Below are positions 27,362 through 35,868 of a DNA stretch of 64,000 bases, in pieces. Each line of letters starts with the position of its first letter. The first letter of the stretch is position 1. Origin of the DNA: Hafnia alvei. GTDB lineage: Bacteria; Pseudomonadota; Gammaproteobacteria; Enterobacterales; Enterobacteriaceae. The translations under genes were made by a program, and so were the position numbers. The notes below the pieces were generated by a model that worked only from the letters and a program-made list of their open reading frames with translations, made no database searches and was not told where the DNA came from. Location: assembly GCF_900095695.1 (NCBI RefSeq), contig NZ_FMIQ01000082.1, forward strand, positions 17,482 through 81,481. The letters run 5' to 3'.

Positions 27362-27616
27362 CTACAGACGCTTACGTATTGCATTTTCTGCGCTAAACAT
27401 CCACAGCTCAGGCTGCCGGTTAGGTGAAAATCGTACTTCATAACGATCTTTCAGCGGTGTTAAACGCCAGCTCATCAGCTTTTGATCGCGTTTCGGTTTC
27501 AGGAATCGACGCCAGCCTAATGAACGGGTTGCCTGACGATCGAGCATCCATGCCGCCGTTGGCGATAACGGCAAACGTATAAAGGTATCTTCAACGCTGA
27601 TATCACAAATACACAT
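27362..27616 (-). CDS. Small hypothetical protein (84 residues)
   Basis: A basic 84-residue frame (MCICDISVEDTFIRLPLSPT; RRFLKPKRDQKLMSWRLTPL; RQPELWMFSAENAIRKRL). A GGAAGAG ribosome-binding sequence lies about 4 bases before the ATG. No family is recognised and no domain can be assigned; it reads as protein-like but could be spurious. Confidence 0.5.
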   Translation of the reverse strand: MCICDISVEDTFIRLPLSPTAAWMLDRQATRSLGWRRFLKPKRDQKLMSWRLTPLKDRYEVRFSPNRQPELWMFSAENAIRKRL

Positions 27617-27996
27617 ACGACTCTTCCATAACGTAATAATTTTTCACTGATGATTTAATACCATCACTTGAACGAATTATCCCGTCAGGCCGCCTATAAG
27701 CCAAAGAGATAACCCATGAAATATGATACGGATCACAAATAACGAGAGGTGAAATTAACATCTCCGTAACCAACCACTCCCCAGCTCGACAACTCAACGC
27801 TAGATAAACCTTTCACTCACATATCGCTCACGGCGAATCATTGAACCGCTGTTGTATAGATTTGCAGAAAACGATGCATTTGAATGCATATAGGTCAATT
27901 CATTGATTAACACCGAGTATCATTTGGCATTTAATAACGCATCGCAACTATAACTATTTTAGTTATAACTGTTACTTATAATACAAAAGAGGACCT
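27617..27996. other. Intergenic stretch upstream of the GDPD-like gene
   Basis: 380 AT-rich bases. A 64-codon minus-strand frame (27603-27797) was judged spurious. A TATAAT box lies at 27977-27982 and a palindrome overlaps the -35 region (27949-27967). Confidence 0.5.
27949..27967. promoter_or_regulatory. Palindrome overlapping the promoter of the GDPD-like gene
   Basis: TATAACTA-TTT-TAGTTATA is a perfect 8-3-8 inverted repeat located 10 bases upstream of a TATAAT box and 30 bases from the start codon. It has the position of a repressor operator; the repressor is unknown. Confidence 0.45.
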
Positions 27997-28869
27997 ATGC
28001 ATAAACAAATGATTAGTGCCGCCCTGCTGTTATGTTCAGCCACACTGGCTCACGCTAGCCCCAGCATTATTGCGCATCGAGGGGGAACGGGTGACGCACC
28101 AGAAAATACGATAGTCGCCATTAGCCAATCATTAAAAAACAACGCTGACGCCATTTGGATCACGGTTCAAATGAGTAAAGATGGGGTTATTGTGCTTTAC
28201 AGACCGTCAGATCTCAAAAGTCTGACAAATTTGCAGGGGCCTATTTCATCACATACCGCAGCTCAGTTAAGCAAAGCAGATGCCGGTTATTTCTTTGAAC
28301 AACCTTCATATCCGTTCCGCCATAAAGGAATTGGAATACCAACGTTAGAACAGGTGTTAAAAAAATGGCCGAGCACATTTTTCTATATTGATATCAAATC
28401 TCCAGATGCAGATCCTAACAAGCTGGCTCAAGCCTTAGAGGCTGTTTTACAAAAAACCAATAGCCTAACGCGCACCCGGGTCTATTCCACCGATGAAAAA
28501 TACATTGATGCACTTCCTAGTGATATTGCTAAGTTTGTCAGTCGAGATAAAACCCGCACGATATTGGCAAACGTCACCATGAGTCACCAGTGCGATATCA
28601 ATAAAAACGAGACTCAAGAACGCTGGTATGGTCTTGAATTAAAACGCGATGTCGAAGTGATTGAAAAGTATACTCTTGGCGAGGGCCGTTCCAAATCACG
28701 CCTAGAGTGGGATGAAGAGGCCATGAGATGTTTTCGTAGTGCTGGAGGTGCTCATATCATTTTCTTCGATATAAACACGCCAGATGACTATCGTAAGTCG
28801 ATGCAATTAGGTGCTGATGGTGTTTTGGTTAACTCTCCAGCGAACTTCAACAAAATCAAACAAAATTAA
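27997..28869 (+). CDS. Secreted GDPD-fold protein with degenerate active site
   Basis: A 290-residue protein with a signal peptide (cleavage after AHAS, near residue 21). It has a glycerophosphodiester phosphodiesterase-like barrel with HRGG followed by APENT. In active GDPDs the next strand carries an ExD metal pair and a catalytic His-Asp. Here the corresponding stretch reads AIWITVQMSKDGVIVLYRPSD, so Glu, Asp and His are replaced. Later segments (PTLEQVL, YIDIKSP, GADGVLVNSP) keep the fold. It may be a non-catalytic binding protein or a divergent phosphodiesterase. AAGAGGA precedes the ATG. Confidence 0.8.
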   Translation: MHKQMISAALLLCSATLAHASPSIIAHRGGTGDAPENTIVAISQSLKNNADAIWITVQMSKDGVIVLYRPSDLKSLTNLQGPISSHTAAQLSKADAGYFFEQPSYPFRHKGIGIPTLEQVLKKWPSTFFYIDIKSPDADPNKLAQALEAVLQKTNSLTRTRVYSTDEKYIDALPSDIAKFVSRDKTRTILANVTMSHQCDINKNETQERWYGLELKRDVEVIEKYTLGEGRSKSRLEWDEEAMRCFRSAGGAHIIFFDINTPDDYRKSMQLGADGVLVNSPANFNKIKQN

Positions 28870-28942
28870 CCATCGGCAACCGCACTGGCGCTTTGCATTC
28901 GACCCAATGTCAACGGCCTAGCAAGAGCGCTAAGTACAGACG

Positions 28943-28972
28943 AAAAAAAGCCACCCATTGGGTGGCTTTTTT
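28943..28972. terminator. Bidirectional terminator (GDPD-like gene and tRNA-Thr)
   Basis: Stem AAAAAGCCACCC / GGGTGGCTTTTT with an ATT loop; A and T runs on both sides. Confidence 0.88.
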
Positions 28973-28981
28973 ACAGAATTA

Positions 28982-29057
<76 letters not shown>

Positions 29058-29259
29058 AAGTCTAGCGGAGCAACACTCCGCTTCCTTGGGGCGCAATATA
29101 GTATAACCGCGCAGAAACAATCAAGTATTATCAAAAGATTATTTACCAAGTGCTCTAAAAAAAGCCAACACGATGAATGCTTAATCAAACATGCCGATTA
29201 TATCGCCACTTGTGCCAAAAATATTAAGCGGAAACTCCATGAGAACGCAGCGTAGCTAT

Positions 29260-30288
29260 CTAAGAAGTGAAGGGCTGCACGCCCCAACGAACACCTCTCG
29301 CCCACACCCGTCGAACGCGGCCTTCCTTTTCTAACAGCGTCAGCCAATATCTCGCAACATATACTGAATCATCGCACTCATCAGCAATGTCTCGAGTCTT
29401 AGGCCACTCCATCACTGATAACGGCAGAGCTTCACTCCAGCTTTCCTTTGTATAGGTACTGGGACGACACATTTTCATTAATATATTAAAAACTGTTTCT
29501 TTTTTATTTTGGTTGGCTACTTTTATCGGCGCTGATTTCTGCACGGCTCTCTCTTTAACCCTGACGGTATGGGGACCGCTGTCAATGGATACTTCTTTTT
29601 TCCTCACAGGCAACTTCTTTTTACGATAATCCATAATATGCGACTCTTTTTGAGCAATATTGGGCGCCCAATGGTGCATTATATGAATGAGCTCCGCGCT
29701 GCTGGCCAAATTAAGCTTATTCATTACCGCTCGTTTATGGGCGCTAACCGTTTTCACATGCATTCCGCGAATATTGGCAATTTGCCCAAGTGAAAAGCCT
29801 CGATAGAAATACGTTGCCACACGCTCTTCAACATCCGTTAGCCTAACGGGAAAGCAAGAGAGACACATTTTCTCATCGGTTTCAGCTACATAGTTTTTAT
29901 TACTTAGGATCGCCCACTGATGCTCAATTTTGTCTCGAATGCTCTCAATCGATTCAGTGCGACGAACAAAAACACACCCGCGTAAGCAATGAGGTAAATT
30001 TTTAACTTTAGGTTCATTCAAGCCATTACACACCGCAATGAGCAAACTTTTTGCTTTGCGTGATTTCATCTGAGGACGGCAAATTAGCTCTTCACCAGCA
30101 TTAAAGCTGCTCACATAAATATCAGATAATTGTAGAGCCAAATCTTTAGGTATTTCATAGTTTCTATTCAGAGTTATACTCTTTTGTTGAGTGAATATAT
30201 CCTTCAGAAGCTGCCATAAGCCCTCACTAAACACCTGATTATCGTCATCAAAAGCCACCTGCAATTCCATAAGTTCATTATTCATCAT
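29260..30288 (-). CDS. Fimbrial-locus regulator: LuxR-type HTH fused to a PapI/FaeA-like winged helix
   Basis: A 342-residue regulator in three parts. Residues 1-130 resemble a degenerate receiver (no phospho-Asp arrangement), as in RcsA/BglJ-type proteins. Residues 149-205 are a LuxR-type HTH (LTDVEERVATYFYRGFSLGQ, IANIRGMHVKTVSAHKRAVM). After a basic linker (222-265), residues 265-340 read TRDIADECDDSVYVARYWLT followed by LLEKEGRVRRVWARGVRW. They align with PapI ([36 protein letters not shown]). PapI controls phase variation of pap fimbriae with Lrp. The start overlaps the EAL gene stop (ATGA), so this is the last gene of the operon. Confidence 0.82.
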   Translation of the reverse strand: MMNNELMELQVAFDDDNQVFSEGLWQLLKDIFTQQKSITLNRNYEIPKDLALQLSDIYVSSFNAGEELICRPQMKSRKAKSLLIAVCNGLNEPKVKNLPHCLRGCVFVRRTESIESIRDKIEHQWAILSNKNYVAETDEKMCLSCFPVRLTDVEERVATYFYRGFSLGQIANIRGMHVKTVSAHKRAVMNKLNLASSAELIHIMHHWAPNIAQKESHIMDYRKKKLPVRKKEVSIDSGPHTVRVKERAVQKSAPIKVANQNKKETVFNILMKMCRPSTYTKESWSEALPLSVMEWPKTRDIADECDDSVYVARYWLTLLEKEGRVRRVWARGVRWGVQPFTS

Positions 30289-31049
30289 GCATTCCCACCT
30301 AATCTTAATCCATCGACCTTATTGTTATGACTGCTGAGTTCCGGCCAGAAATACCCTTGAAGAAAATCAGCGCCGGCTTCAATGGCTTGTTCACAGTGCA
30401 AAGCCGTTTCAATCCCTTCAATTAACGTGAGGGAGCAAATTTGTTTGCACCGAGCAATAAAACGCTTAAGTTCTGAGGGACGATCGGCCAAATGCCAAAA
30501 CGTCTCTTTATCAATTTTTATTCCGTCCACCGCCCCGGCTAGATGTTCCATTGATGGCAGTAACGCTTGGGTGACATCATCAATCCAAACCGATACTGAT
30601 TGATCACGCAAAGCCGATAAATGGGTATTTAAATGACGTCGTGACCTTTCACTAAGCCGTGGAATAACTTCAGGGTCTTGTAGCTCTACAACGCAGCGAT
30701 TAAATAAAATATCCGGTGATTCACTTTCCTGAGTGGAATGAAATACATCTAGGTCAAGCATTAGTTTGCTGCATAAATCGACATTTTTAAGTATCTCTAC
30801 AGGCAAATTACAAAAATAACGGTGAGGTGAATCCGTTTGCAGCCCAACCCACTCCTGTTGAGATTCAAATAACATCATCACGTCTTCCGACGTCGCCTGG
30901 CGAAAATAGCTTTCTGCTTGCGAGGGCGACAAAAAACGCGTCAACATCTCATAGCCAAAGACCTCCCCACTTTGCGCATCAATAATGGGCTGTAAACGCC
31001 AATTATCGTTCACAAACGAAAAATCCGTGGATTCTATTAAATTACTCAT
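30285..31049 (-). CDS. Stand-alone EAL-domain protein
   Basis: A 254-residue cytoplasmic EAL domain with no GGDEF or membrane span. Most cyclic-di-GMP phosphodiesterase residues are kept: Glu34 (of EML, replacing EAL), Asn81, Glu122, Asp157-Asp158, Lys178, Glu211/Glu214 and Gln231 of QGY. The TE of the ELTE motif is changed to QD (VELQD) and loop 6 is divergent, so activity is uncertain; it could degrade or only sense cyclic-di-GMP. ATG 31049 has AAGGA eight bases upstream. Located between PglL and the LuxR-PapI regulator, it probably links second-messenger level to fimbriation. Confidence 0.85.
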   Translation of the reverse strand: MSNLIESTDFSFVNDNWRLQPIIDAQSGEVFGYEMLTRFLSPSQAESYFRQATSEDVMMLFESQQEWVGLQTDSPHRYFCNLPVEILKNVDLCSKLMLDLDVFHSTQESESPDILFNRCVVELQDPEVIPRLSERSRRHLNTHLSALRDQSVSVWIDDVTQALLPSMEHLAGAVDGIKIDKETFWHLADRPSELKRFIARCKQICSLTLIEGIETALHCEQAIEAGADFLQGYFWPELSSHNNKVDGLRLGGNA

Positions 31050-31066
31050 AATCAATTATCCTTAGA

Positions 31067-32896
31067 CTATGGGGAAAAACGTTTATCTTTCGGATAAAGA
31101 AAATGAACCTCGGTAGATAAACGCGCCACTTCACTCTGCTCCCCAATAGCAGATAAAATAAGCATTCGGCTTTTATAGACATTTGGATCAATGCCATACT
31201 CTAAGTATTTTGATGACCACTCTAAATAATCAAACAATAAATGTGTTTTTTTCGTTGTGTTAAATTTAATCAAGTTATTAACCTGACGATCAAATTCAAG
31301 TCGCTCTCTAAACACCCATGGATTCAATAACGCCTGAGCGACTTTATCTATATTGATACGCGCCACCTCTTGCGGAGGCTGTGTGATTTGTACATTTTCG
31401 AACATCGTTAAAAGCAGCCCGCTTTGCAGCGCGGTGGTCATAAATAGCGCGGTGAGTCCTGCGATGACACCAACAGCTAATGTACCTAAACGCAGGAGCC
31501 ACAACGATATCGTATAATCGGCGTGCTCAATTTTATGAAATGAATTTACTTCCTGAGGGTTAACCTCATTTATTTGTTTTTCATCAGTTCTGCAATAGCT
31601 CGCTTGGTCACATAGCGCAAGCAACAACAAAAAAACCATCCAAAGCGCGGCTGAAAGATAAAATGGATATTCGACTAAAGAATGCAATAATAAAGGAAGC
31701 AGTAATAACCACAGCCCCCGACAATGAAAAGAAGCATGAATCCTGTCGCTCAGCACGCTCTGCTGCCATAGCTTCCAGCCTGCAAATGCCAGAATACCGT
31801 AGGCTATGAGCATAACTATTCCCCCTTCCGCCCAACCGAACAAAATCTCATTGTGAGGATGGTTAATAACAACCGACTCCAATGATGTAACACCGGTTCG
31901 AATAAGGAAGTGGGCATACTCATAGCTAAAACTGCCTAACCCCCAGCCTTTAAGTGGATGAGTAAAGATCATATTGAGTGTTTCACTGAGCATCTGTACG
32001 CGATAGCTCGTCGAGTTTTCATGCAGCAGATCTAAACTCGCCGCCGGAGAGAGCCAAATCACCAGATTGGCCGTGGTGACCCCGGTAAATATCCATATTA
32101 AAGCGCGTAAATAACGGCGAGAATAAGAACGCCAATACAAGAGTCCAAACCCGCCAACAATGACAATTCCGTTAATAACGCCGATACGCGATTGTAAAAA
32201 TATCAGCATAAATGGAACAGCGGTCATAACTACAGGGATATAAACGCGCCATCCCAGCGACAAAATGGCTGACACCTTAGGAAATACCGTCTGGTTATGC
32301 AGTTTTTTAGTATCAGTAGGTTCTAGCCATAAAAGGAGAGAAGCACCTAACCCAATATTCAAGCATGTTGCCGCGATATTGCGCTGAGCAAGAACGCCGA
32401 TAGCTTCCGTACCATAATGAAACCACTCACCTGGCTGAGGCAAAATAATAAATAAATATACAATACCGACTATTGTTTGAATTAACGCAGCGGCAGACAA
32501 ACCCAATAACACCACGCGCTGGTATAAAACACTCAGTTTTATCTGCAGGATTGAAAAATAGAAGACTAGCCCTGCCGCCACACCAAGCCACTGAGTAAAA
32601 CCGCTCATCAACCAGTGTTCCGGCGTATAAAGCAACGGAATTCCCATTAACAGCGTTGCAGCACATAATGCATAGCTCAGCGGTGATATATATAGGTGAG
32701 AACTAGAATAACGAGAAATACATACAACCAGCACTAAAATTGCCATTACCGCCCACGCAATTTGATTACTCGGCAATAGCAATCCACTTCCCCCTTGAGA
32801 AGGGAAACGGATATGCATGATCAATGCTAAATACAATAAAATAAAGAATATCAAGATCTGACTTGCTTTTATTCTGAACATATTTTTACTCTGCAT
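31067..32896 (-). CDS. PglL-type O-oligosaccharyltransferase (Wzy/WaaL superfamily)
   Basis: A 609-residue polytopic membrane protein with about eleven to twelve spans and a soluble C-terminal tail (490-609). Motifs of the PglL branch are clear: GVLAQRNIAA (168-177), SRIG (236-239), GWGLGSFSYEY (317-327), NHPHNEI (345-351) with the candidate catalytic His348, and HSLVEYPFY (405-413). Neisserial PglL transfers lipid-linked glycan to Ser of pilins in the periplasm. It is followed 11 bases later by the EAL gene and preceded by a fimbrial chaperone gene, so the acceptor is probably a subunit of this fimbria. O-antigen ligase activity is an alternative. Confidence 0.85.
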   Translation of the reverse strand: MQSKNMFRIKASQILIFFILLYLALIMHIRFPSQGGSGLLLPSNQIAWAVMAILVLVVCISRYSSSHLYISPLSYALCAATLLMGIPLLYTPEHWLMSGFTQWLGVAAGLVFYFSILQIKLSVLYQRVVLLGLSAAALIQTIVGIVYLFIILPQPGEWFHYGTEAIGVLAQRNIAATCLNIGLGASLLLWLEPTDTKKLHNQTVFPKVSAILSLGWRVYIPVVMTAVPFMLIFLQSRIGVINGIVIVGGFGLLYWRSYSRRYLRALIWIFTGVTTANLVIWLSPAASLDLLHENSTSYRVQMLSETLNMIFTHPLKGWGLGSFSYEYAHFLIRTGVTSLESVVINHPHNEILFGWAEGGIVMLIAYGILAFAGWKLWQQSVLSDRIHASFHCRGLWLLLLPLLLHSLVEYPFYLSAALWMVFLLLLALCDQASYCRTDEKQINEVNPQEVNSFHKIEHADYTISLWLLRLGTLAVGVIAGLTALFMTTALQSGLLLTMFENVQITQPPQEVARINIDKVAQALLNPWVFRERLEFDRQVNNLIKFNTTKKTHLLFDYLEWSSKYLEYGIDPNVYKSRMLILSAIGEQSEVARLSTEVHFLYPKDKRFSP

Positions 32897-32994
32897 AAGA
32901 TACTCAGCATATACATAATGTATACACAGGCCACTTAAATCCTCTTTTCATCGTTAGATGCAAAAAAATAAAATCGTGAAATAGCACCATTCTT

Positions 32995-33762
32995 TTAATT
33001 ATGTGCATTCTTTTTAGGGGCTATTTTTCCTATATCATGAATATGACAATGCGTGTTTTCGCATAAAAAATTAAGCGACCGCTGCTCACCATAATCGGTA
33101 ACAAAGACTAAAGATATTTTGTTTCCGGTAGTACTTACATTATCGGGAATAAACCCTCTTGATTTTGGTGAATACATCACGGATTCAAATGATATTGGTT
33201 TAGCGCTTTGACTCTCTCTGGCCTCAACGACAGTCAAGTAATAAGGAGTGACATTGTTAATTTCATACTTTTCCTTATTTTTATCAAGCGTTATATTTTC
33301 TAATCCTGGTAGAATTTCTTGCATTTTATCAACAACGATAGACTCAGGGCGGTAAAAAACTTTAAGTTTACTTTCCACTGCCAACATTACGCTATTGGGT
33401 TTGTTTGTTTTAGGTGGAATTTCCCTAAAATAAAAATAAAAAAGGCTCTCCTTATCGGTTGGTAATCCCACCGGCATTTCAGAAAATTGCAGCCGCACCT
33501 TCGTTTCACTGCCCGCCTCAATTCGCTGAATCGGTGGAAGAGATACAAGTGGCATGTTTATTTTTTTCCCAGAGGCATCTTCTATCCATGATTGAGCTAA
33601 ATAAGGGGATTTATTATTCTGATTTGTAACCCGCAAACTAACCGCTTTATTTCCTTGATTAAATACAATCCGCGTACGATCAAGTGATAATGCAGCCTCA
33701 GCTTTATAAGTGAACATAGTTAATAAAAATGCACATAAAAAACAGGGGTAATTGTGACTCAT
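32995..33762 (-). CDS. Fimbrial periplasmic chaperone (second copy)
   Basis: A 255-residue PapD-type chaperone with signal peptide (cleavage near YKAEA). The donor-strand region ALSLDRTRIVFNQGNKAVSL and the conserved LFYFYFREIPP segment mark domain 1; YRPESI begins domain 2. It is the second chaperone of the cluster and is closer to the tip-adhesin gene. It may serve the adhesin or a non-pilin client. Two Cys (LCENTHC) near the C-terminus can form a disulfide. Confidence 0.92.
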   Translation of the reverse strand: MSHNYPCFLCAFLLTMFTYKAEAALSLDRTRIVFNQGNKAVSLRVTNQNNKSPYLAQSWIEDASGKKINMPLVSLPPIQRIEAGSETKVRLQFSEMPVGLPTDKESLFYFYFREIPPKTNKPNSVMLAVESKLKVFYRPESIVVDKMQEILPGLENITLDKNKEKYEINNVTPYYLTVVEARESQSAKPISFESVMYSPKSRGFIPDNVSTTGNKISLVFVTDYGEQRSLNFLCENTHCHIHDIGKIAPKKNAHN

Positions 33763-33852
33763 AGCTTCACCTACACAATGACAGATAAAACAGGTTATCT
33801 ATTTTTACGATGGAAATAATATGCTGCATGTCAAACACGTATGAAACTGTTT

Positions 33853-34740
33853 TTACGGGTAGCTCACGGATAAGATGCTGGTACCAGAAAAGTCTCCGCC
33901 ATCCTGAGGAGGAGTGCCGGTTAGCTCCGCTTCTAAAGCCACGATATTACTTACTGCCGTGCCTTCTAAGGTTTCCCCTAATGGTTTTCCATCAGCAGTA
34001 AACTTGGCATTCATTCCGTTGTTGAGAGCAATAAAATCCAAGCCTCTCAGTTTAAGAACATATTTCATACCGGCTACTGAACAATCAATCTGTATATTTT
34101 CCTTACGCTTCGCGCCCTTAGCATCGGCCAGTTGTAGCGTGCCGAAATCAAACGTTATTAATGGATCATGCAATGCACACCATTGATTAACGGGTGGCAA
34201 CCCCAGACAACTTACGGCAAAATTAGGCGGTGTAGCACGGGCCCCCTGCCACTCACTCCACAAATGTGATACGCCAGAAGATCCTCGATAAACACTCGGA
34301 GCTAAAGCTGCATCAACGCATTCCTGACCATTTACGCCACCAAAATGCTTCACCGTAAACGAACTCACGCCGAAATTTGTTGTGTCTTTTAAAATATTTC
34401 GCCACTCCGTTCCCCTTTTCCACTCGCTAACATAGGAAGAAGGGATATCATTCGGGTTTGCGGTAATGGTTCCCGCGCCGTCATTATGGCGATGGGTAAC
34501 AATAAACACGCATGAGCCAGATTCGCATGCCGTAGGAATTTGATCTAGTGTTGAATTGTCAGGTATTGTTGGATAACCAAAATGAAGCACATAGGTCGCC
34601 GAATCGCTACCGGTTATCGTCACATCGGCGCTTTCTATTACTGGCCATTTGTAGCTGACAGCATTCACGCCTAAGTTTGCTAGCCCCAGAAATATAACAA
34701 ACACCCTGCTTATTATTTTAATATTTTTCATCTTCTTCAC
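33853..34740 (-). CDS. MrpH-like tip adhesin with candidate zinc site
   Basis: A 295-residue two-domain adhesin: signal peptide to about residue 27, receptor domain about 28-185, pilin domain about 186-295 ending in a beta-zipper strand (SILSVSYP). The receptor domain has HRH (His83, His85) and His132. The same HxH plus distal His pattern coordinates zinc in Proteus mirabilis MrpH, where the metal is needed for adhesion and biofilm. Several Cys pairs (Cys72-Cys77, Cys141) are present. The GTG start at 34740 has GGAG five bases upstream and overlaps the previous stop (GTGA). Confidence 0.8.
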   Translation of the reverse strand: MKKMKNIKIISRVFVIFLGLANLGVNAVSYKWPVIESADVTITGSDSATYVLHFGYPTIPDNSTLDQIPTACESGSCVFIVTHRHNDGAGTITANPNDIPSSYVSEWKRGTEWRNILKDTTNFGVSSFTVKHFGGVNGQECVDAALAPSVYRGSSGVSHLWSEWQGARATPPNFAVSCLGLPPVNQWCALHDPLITFDFGTLQLADAKGAKRKENIQIDCSVAGMKYVLKLRGLDFIALNNGMNAKFTADGKPLGETLEGTAVSNIVALEAELTGTPPQDGGDFSGTSILSVSYP

Positions 34741-35363
34741 TCGTACTCCAACTGAAACTCGGCGATGGCGGTAAAGTCGCCCTCAACTATTGTTCTGTTC
34801 TCAATACGTTTTGAATTACCTTTTAAATACGCTTGAAAGGTTAAAACGTTGTCGCTCTGATCGTGCAAAAAATATGTCATCCCGGTATTAATCGGCATTG
34901 CAACGGCGGTGCCATCTTGAGTGGAGGCTAAACCAATTGCGACCCCCTCAGCCTGGCCTTTTATGCGCAGATAGCCGGGGTCCTCAGGATCATCATCTCC
35001 GATAAGTGATACTTTTACCTTTGTACCTAATGAGAGATCGCACTCTTTTAGTATGAGATTAAAAGCGATTGGCGCCGTCACCGGGTTATCCGAGTGTATA
35101 TAGAAAAATGTCTTCTCGCGCTGTCCGAACTCTACGTCTTGTGTTTCACTTTCGGTGGAAACAACACAAGGATCTTCTACCAGTTCTCCGTGGAATACGG
35201 CATTCACCGGAGATGCATCAGACTCCGCAGTGCGACGTGTTATTTTATCCATAAATGATAAATCATTGTTCGCCTGAAGGTCTGTTACATTAAATGCCGC
35301 CATAGCAATGAATATTGTGCTCAGCATGAATTGTAAAACACGTTGGTATGTCAGATTATTCAT
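34737..35363 (-). CDS. Fimbrial minor subunit
   Basis: A 208-residue pilin-domain protein: N-terminal hydrophobic signal, GELVEDPCVVSTESETQDVEFG (first Cys with the conserved G-X-V-X-PC pattern), a second Cys at LKECDLSLG, and a terminal beta-zipper strand AIAEFQLEYE. ATG 35363 overlaps the end of the upstream subunit gene by eight bases. It lies next to the adhesin gene, so an adaptor at the tip is plausible. Confidence 0.88.
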   Translation of the reverse strand: MNNLTYQRVLQFMLSTIFIAMAAFNVTDLQANNDLSFMDKITRRTAESDASPVNAVFHGELVEDPCVVSTESETQDVEFGQREKTFFYIHSDNPVTAPIAFNLILKECDLSLGTKVKVSLIGDDDPEDPGYLRIKGQAEGVAIGLASTQDGTAVAMPINTGMTYFLHDQSDNVLTFQAYLKGNSKRIENRTIVEGDFTAIAEFQLEYE

Positions 35364-35847
35364 AGTACGCAACCATAGTCGCCATGACGGTAAATGGTTT
35401 AGCCTCTAACGTCTTATTGGGGTCTTCTTTCACGGGTACGGCTTTAATACGAAAAGTCTGTGTTTTATCTATTTCAACCTCAGTATTCAGCGGTAGCTCT
35501 TTATTTTGATGTTCATCAAATAGCGCAATATTCAGGTTGTCCACATCTGTTTTTATTACATGAGATTGAGTCGCGCTAACGGCCTGACTTCTAATTTTCA
35601 AGAACAAGCGCGCATTAATATCTTTGTCACACTGAATTGGAATGTCTAGACTCACCGCATAGCGGATACCGTCAATACGCTTGATCCCCATCCGCTGAAA
35701 GTTAAAATCCAACGCGGTTTTATTGTTAATATAACAAGGTACAGAAATGATCTTACCGTGCAGATGAGCTTTGGTACTATCCGCCCGAGCGCCCCCCGTT
35801 AACAAACAATAGAATATCATTAAAAATATTACTTTTACGACCGGCAT
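35356..35847 (-). CDS. Fimbrial minor subunit (MrpF/MrpG-like)
   Basis: A 163-residue pilin: signal peptide ending near GGARA, HGKIISVPCYINNKTALDFNFQRM, a second Cys in PIQCDKDINARLFL, and the terminal strand VMATMVAYYE. The structure matches minor adaptor pilins of Mrp- and Pap-like operons. The stop lies within the next gene's start. Confidence 0.88.
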   Translation of the reverse strand: MPVVKVIFLMIFYCLLTGGARADSTKAHLHGKIISVPCYINNKTALDFNFQRMGIKRIDGIRYAVSLDIPIQCDKDINARLFLKIRSQAVSATQSHVIKTDVDNLNIALFDEHQNKELPLNTEVEIDKTQTFRIKAVPVKEDPNKTLEAKPFTVMATMVAYYE

Positions 35848-35868
35848 CAGATTTTCCTTTTCATTCCT

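Noticed and set aside
27603..27797. 64-codon minus-strand ORF upstream of the GDPD-like gene
   Set aside because: No ribosome-binding site, composition unlike protein and overlap with another candidate frame.
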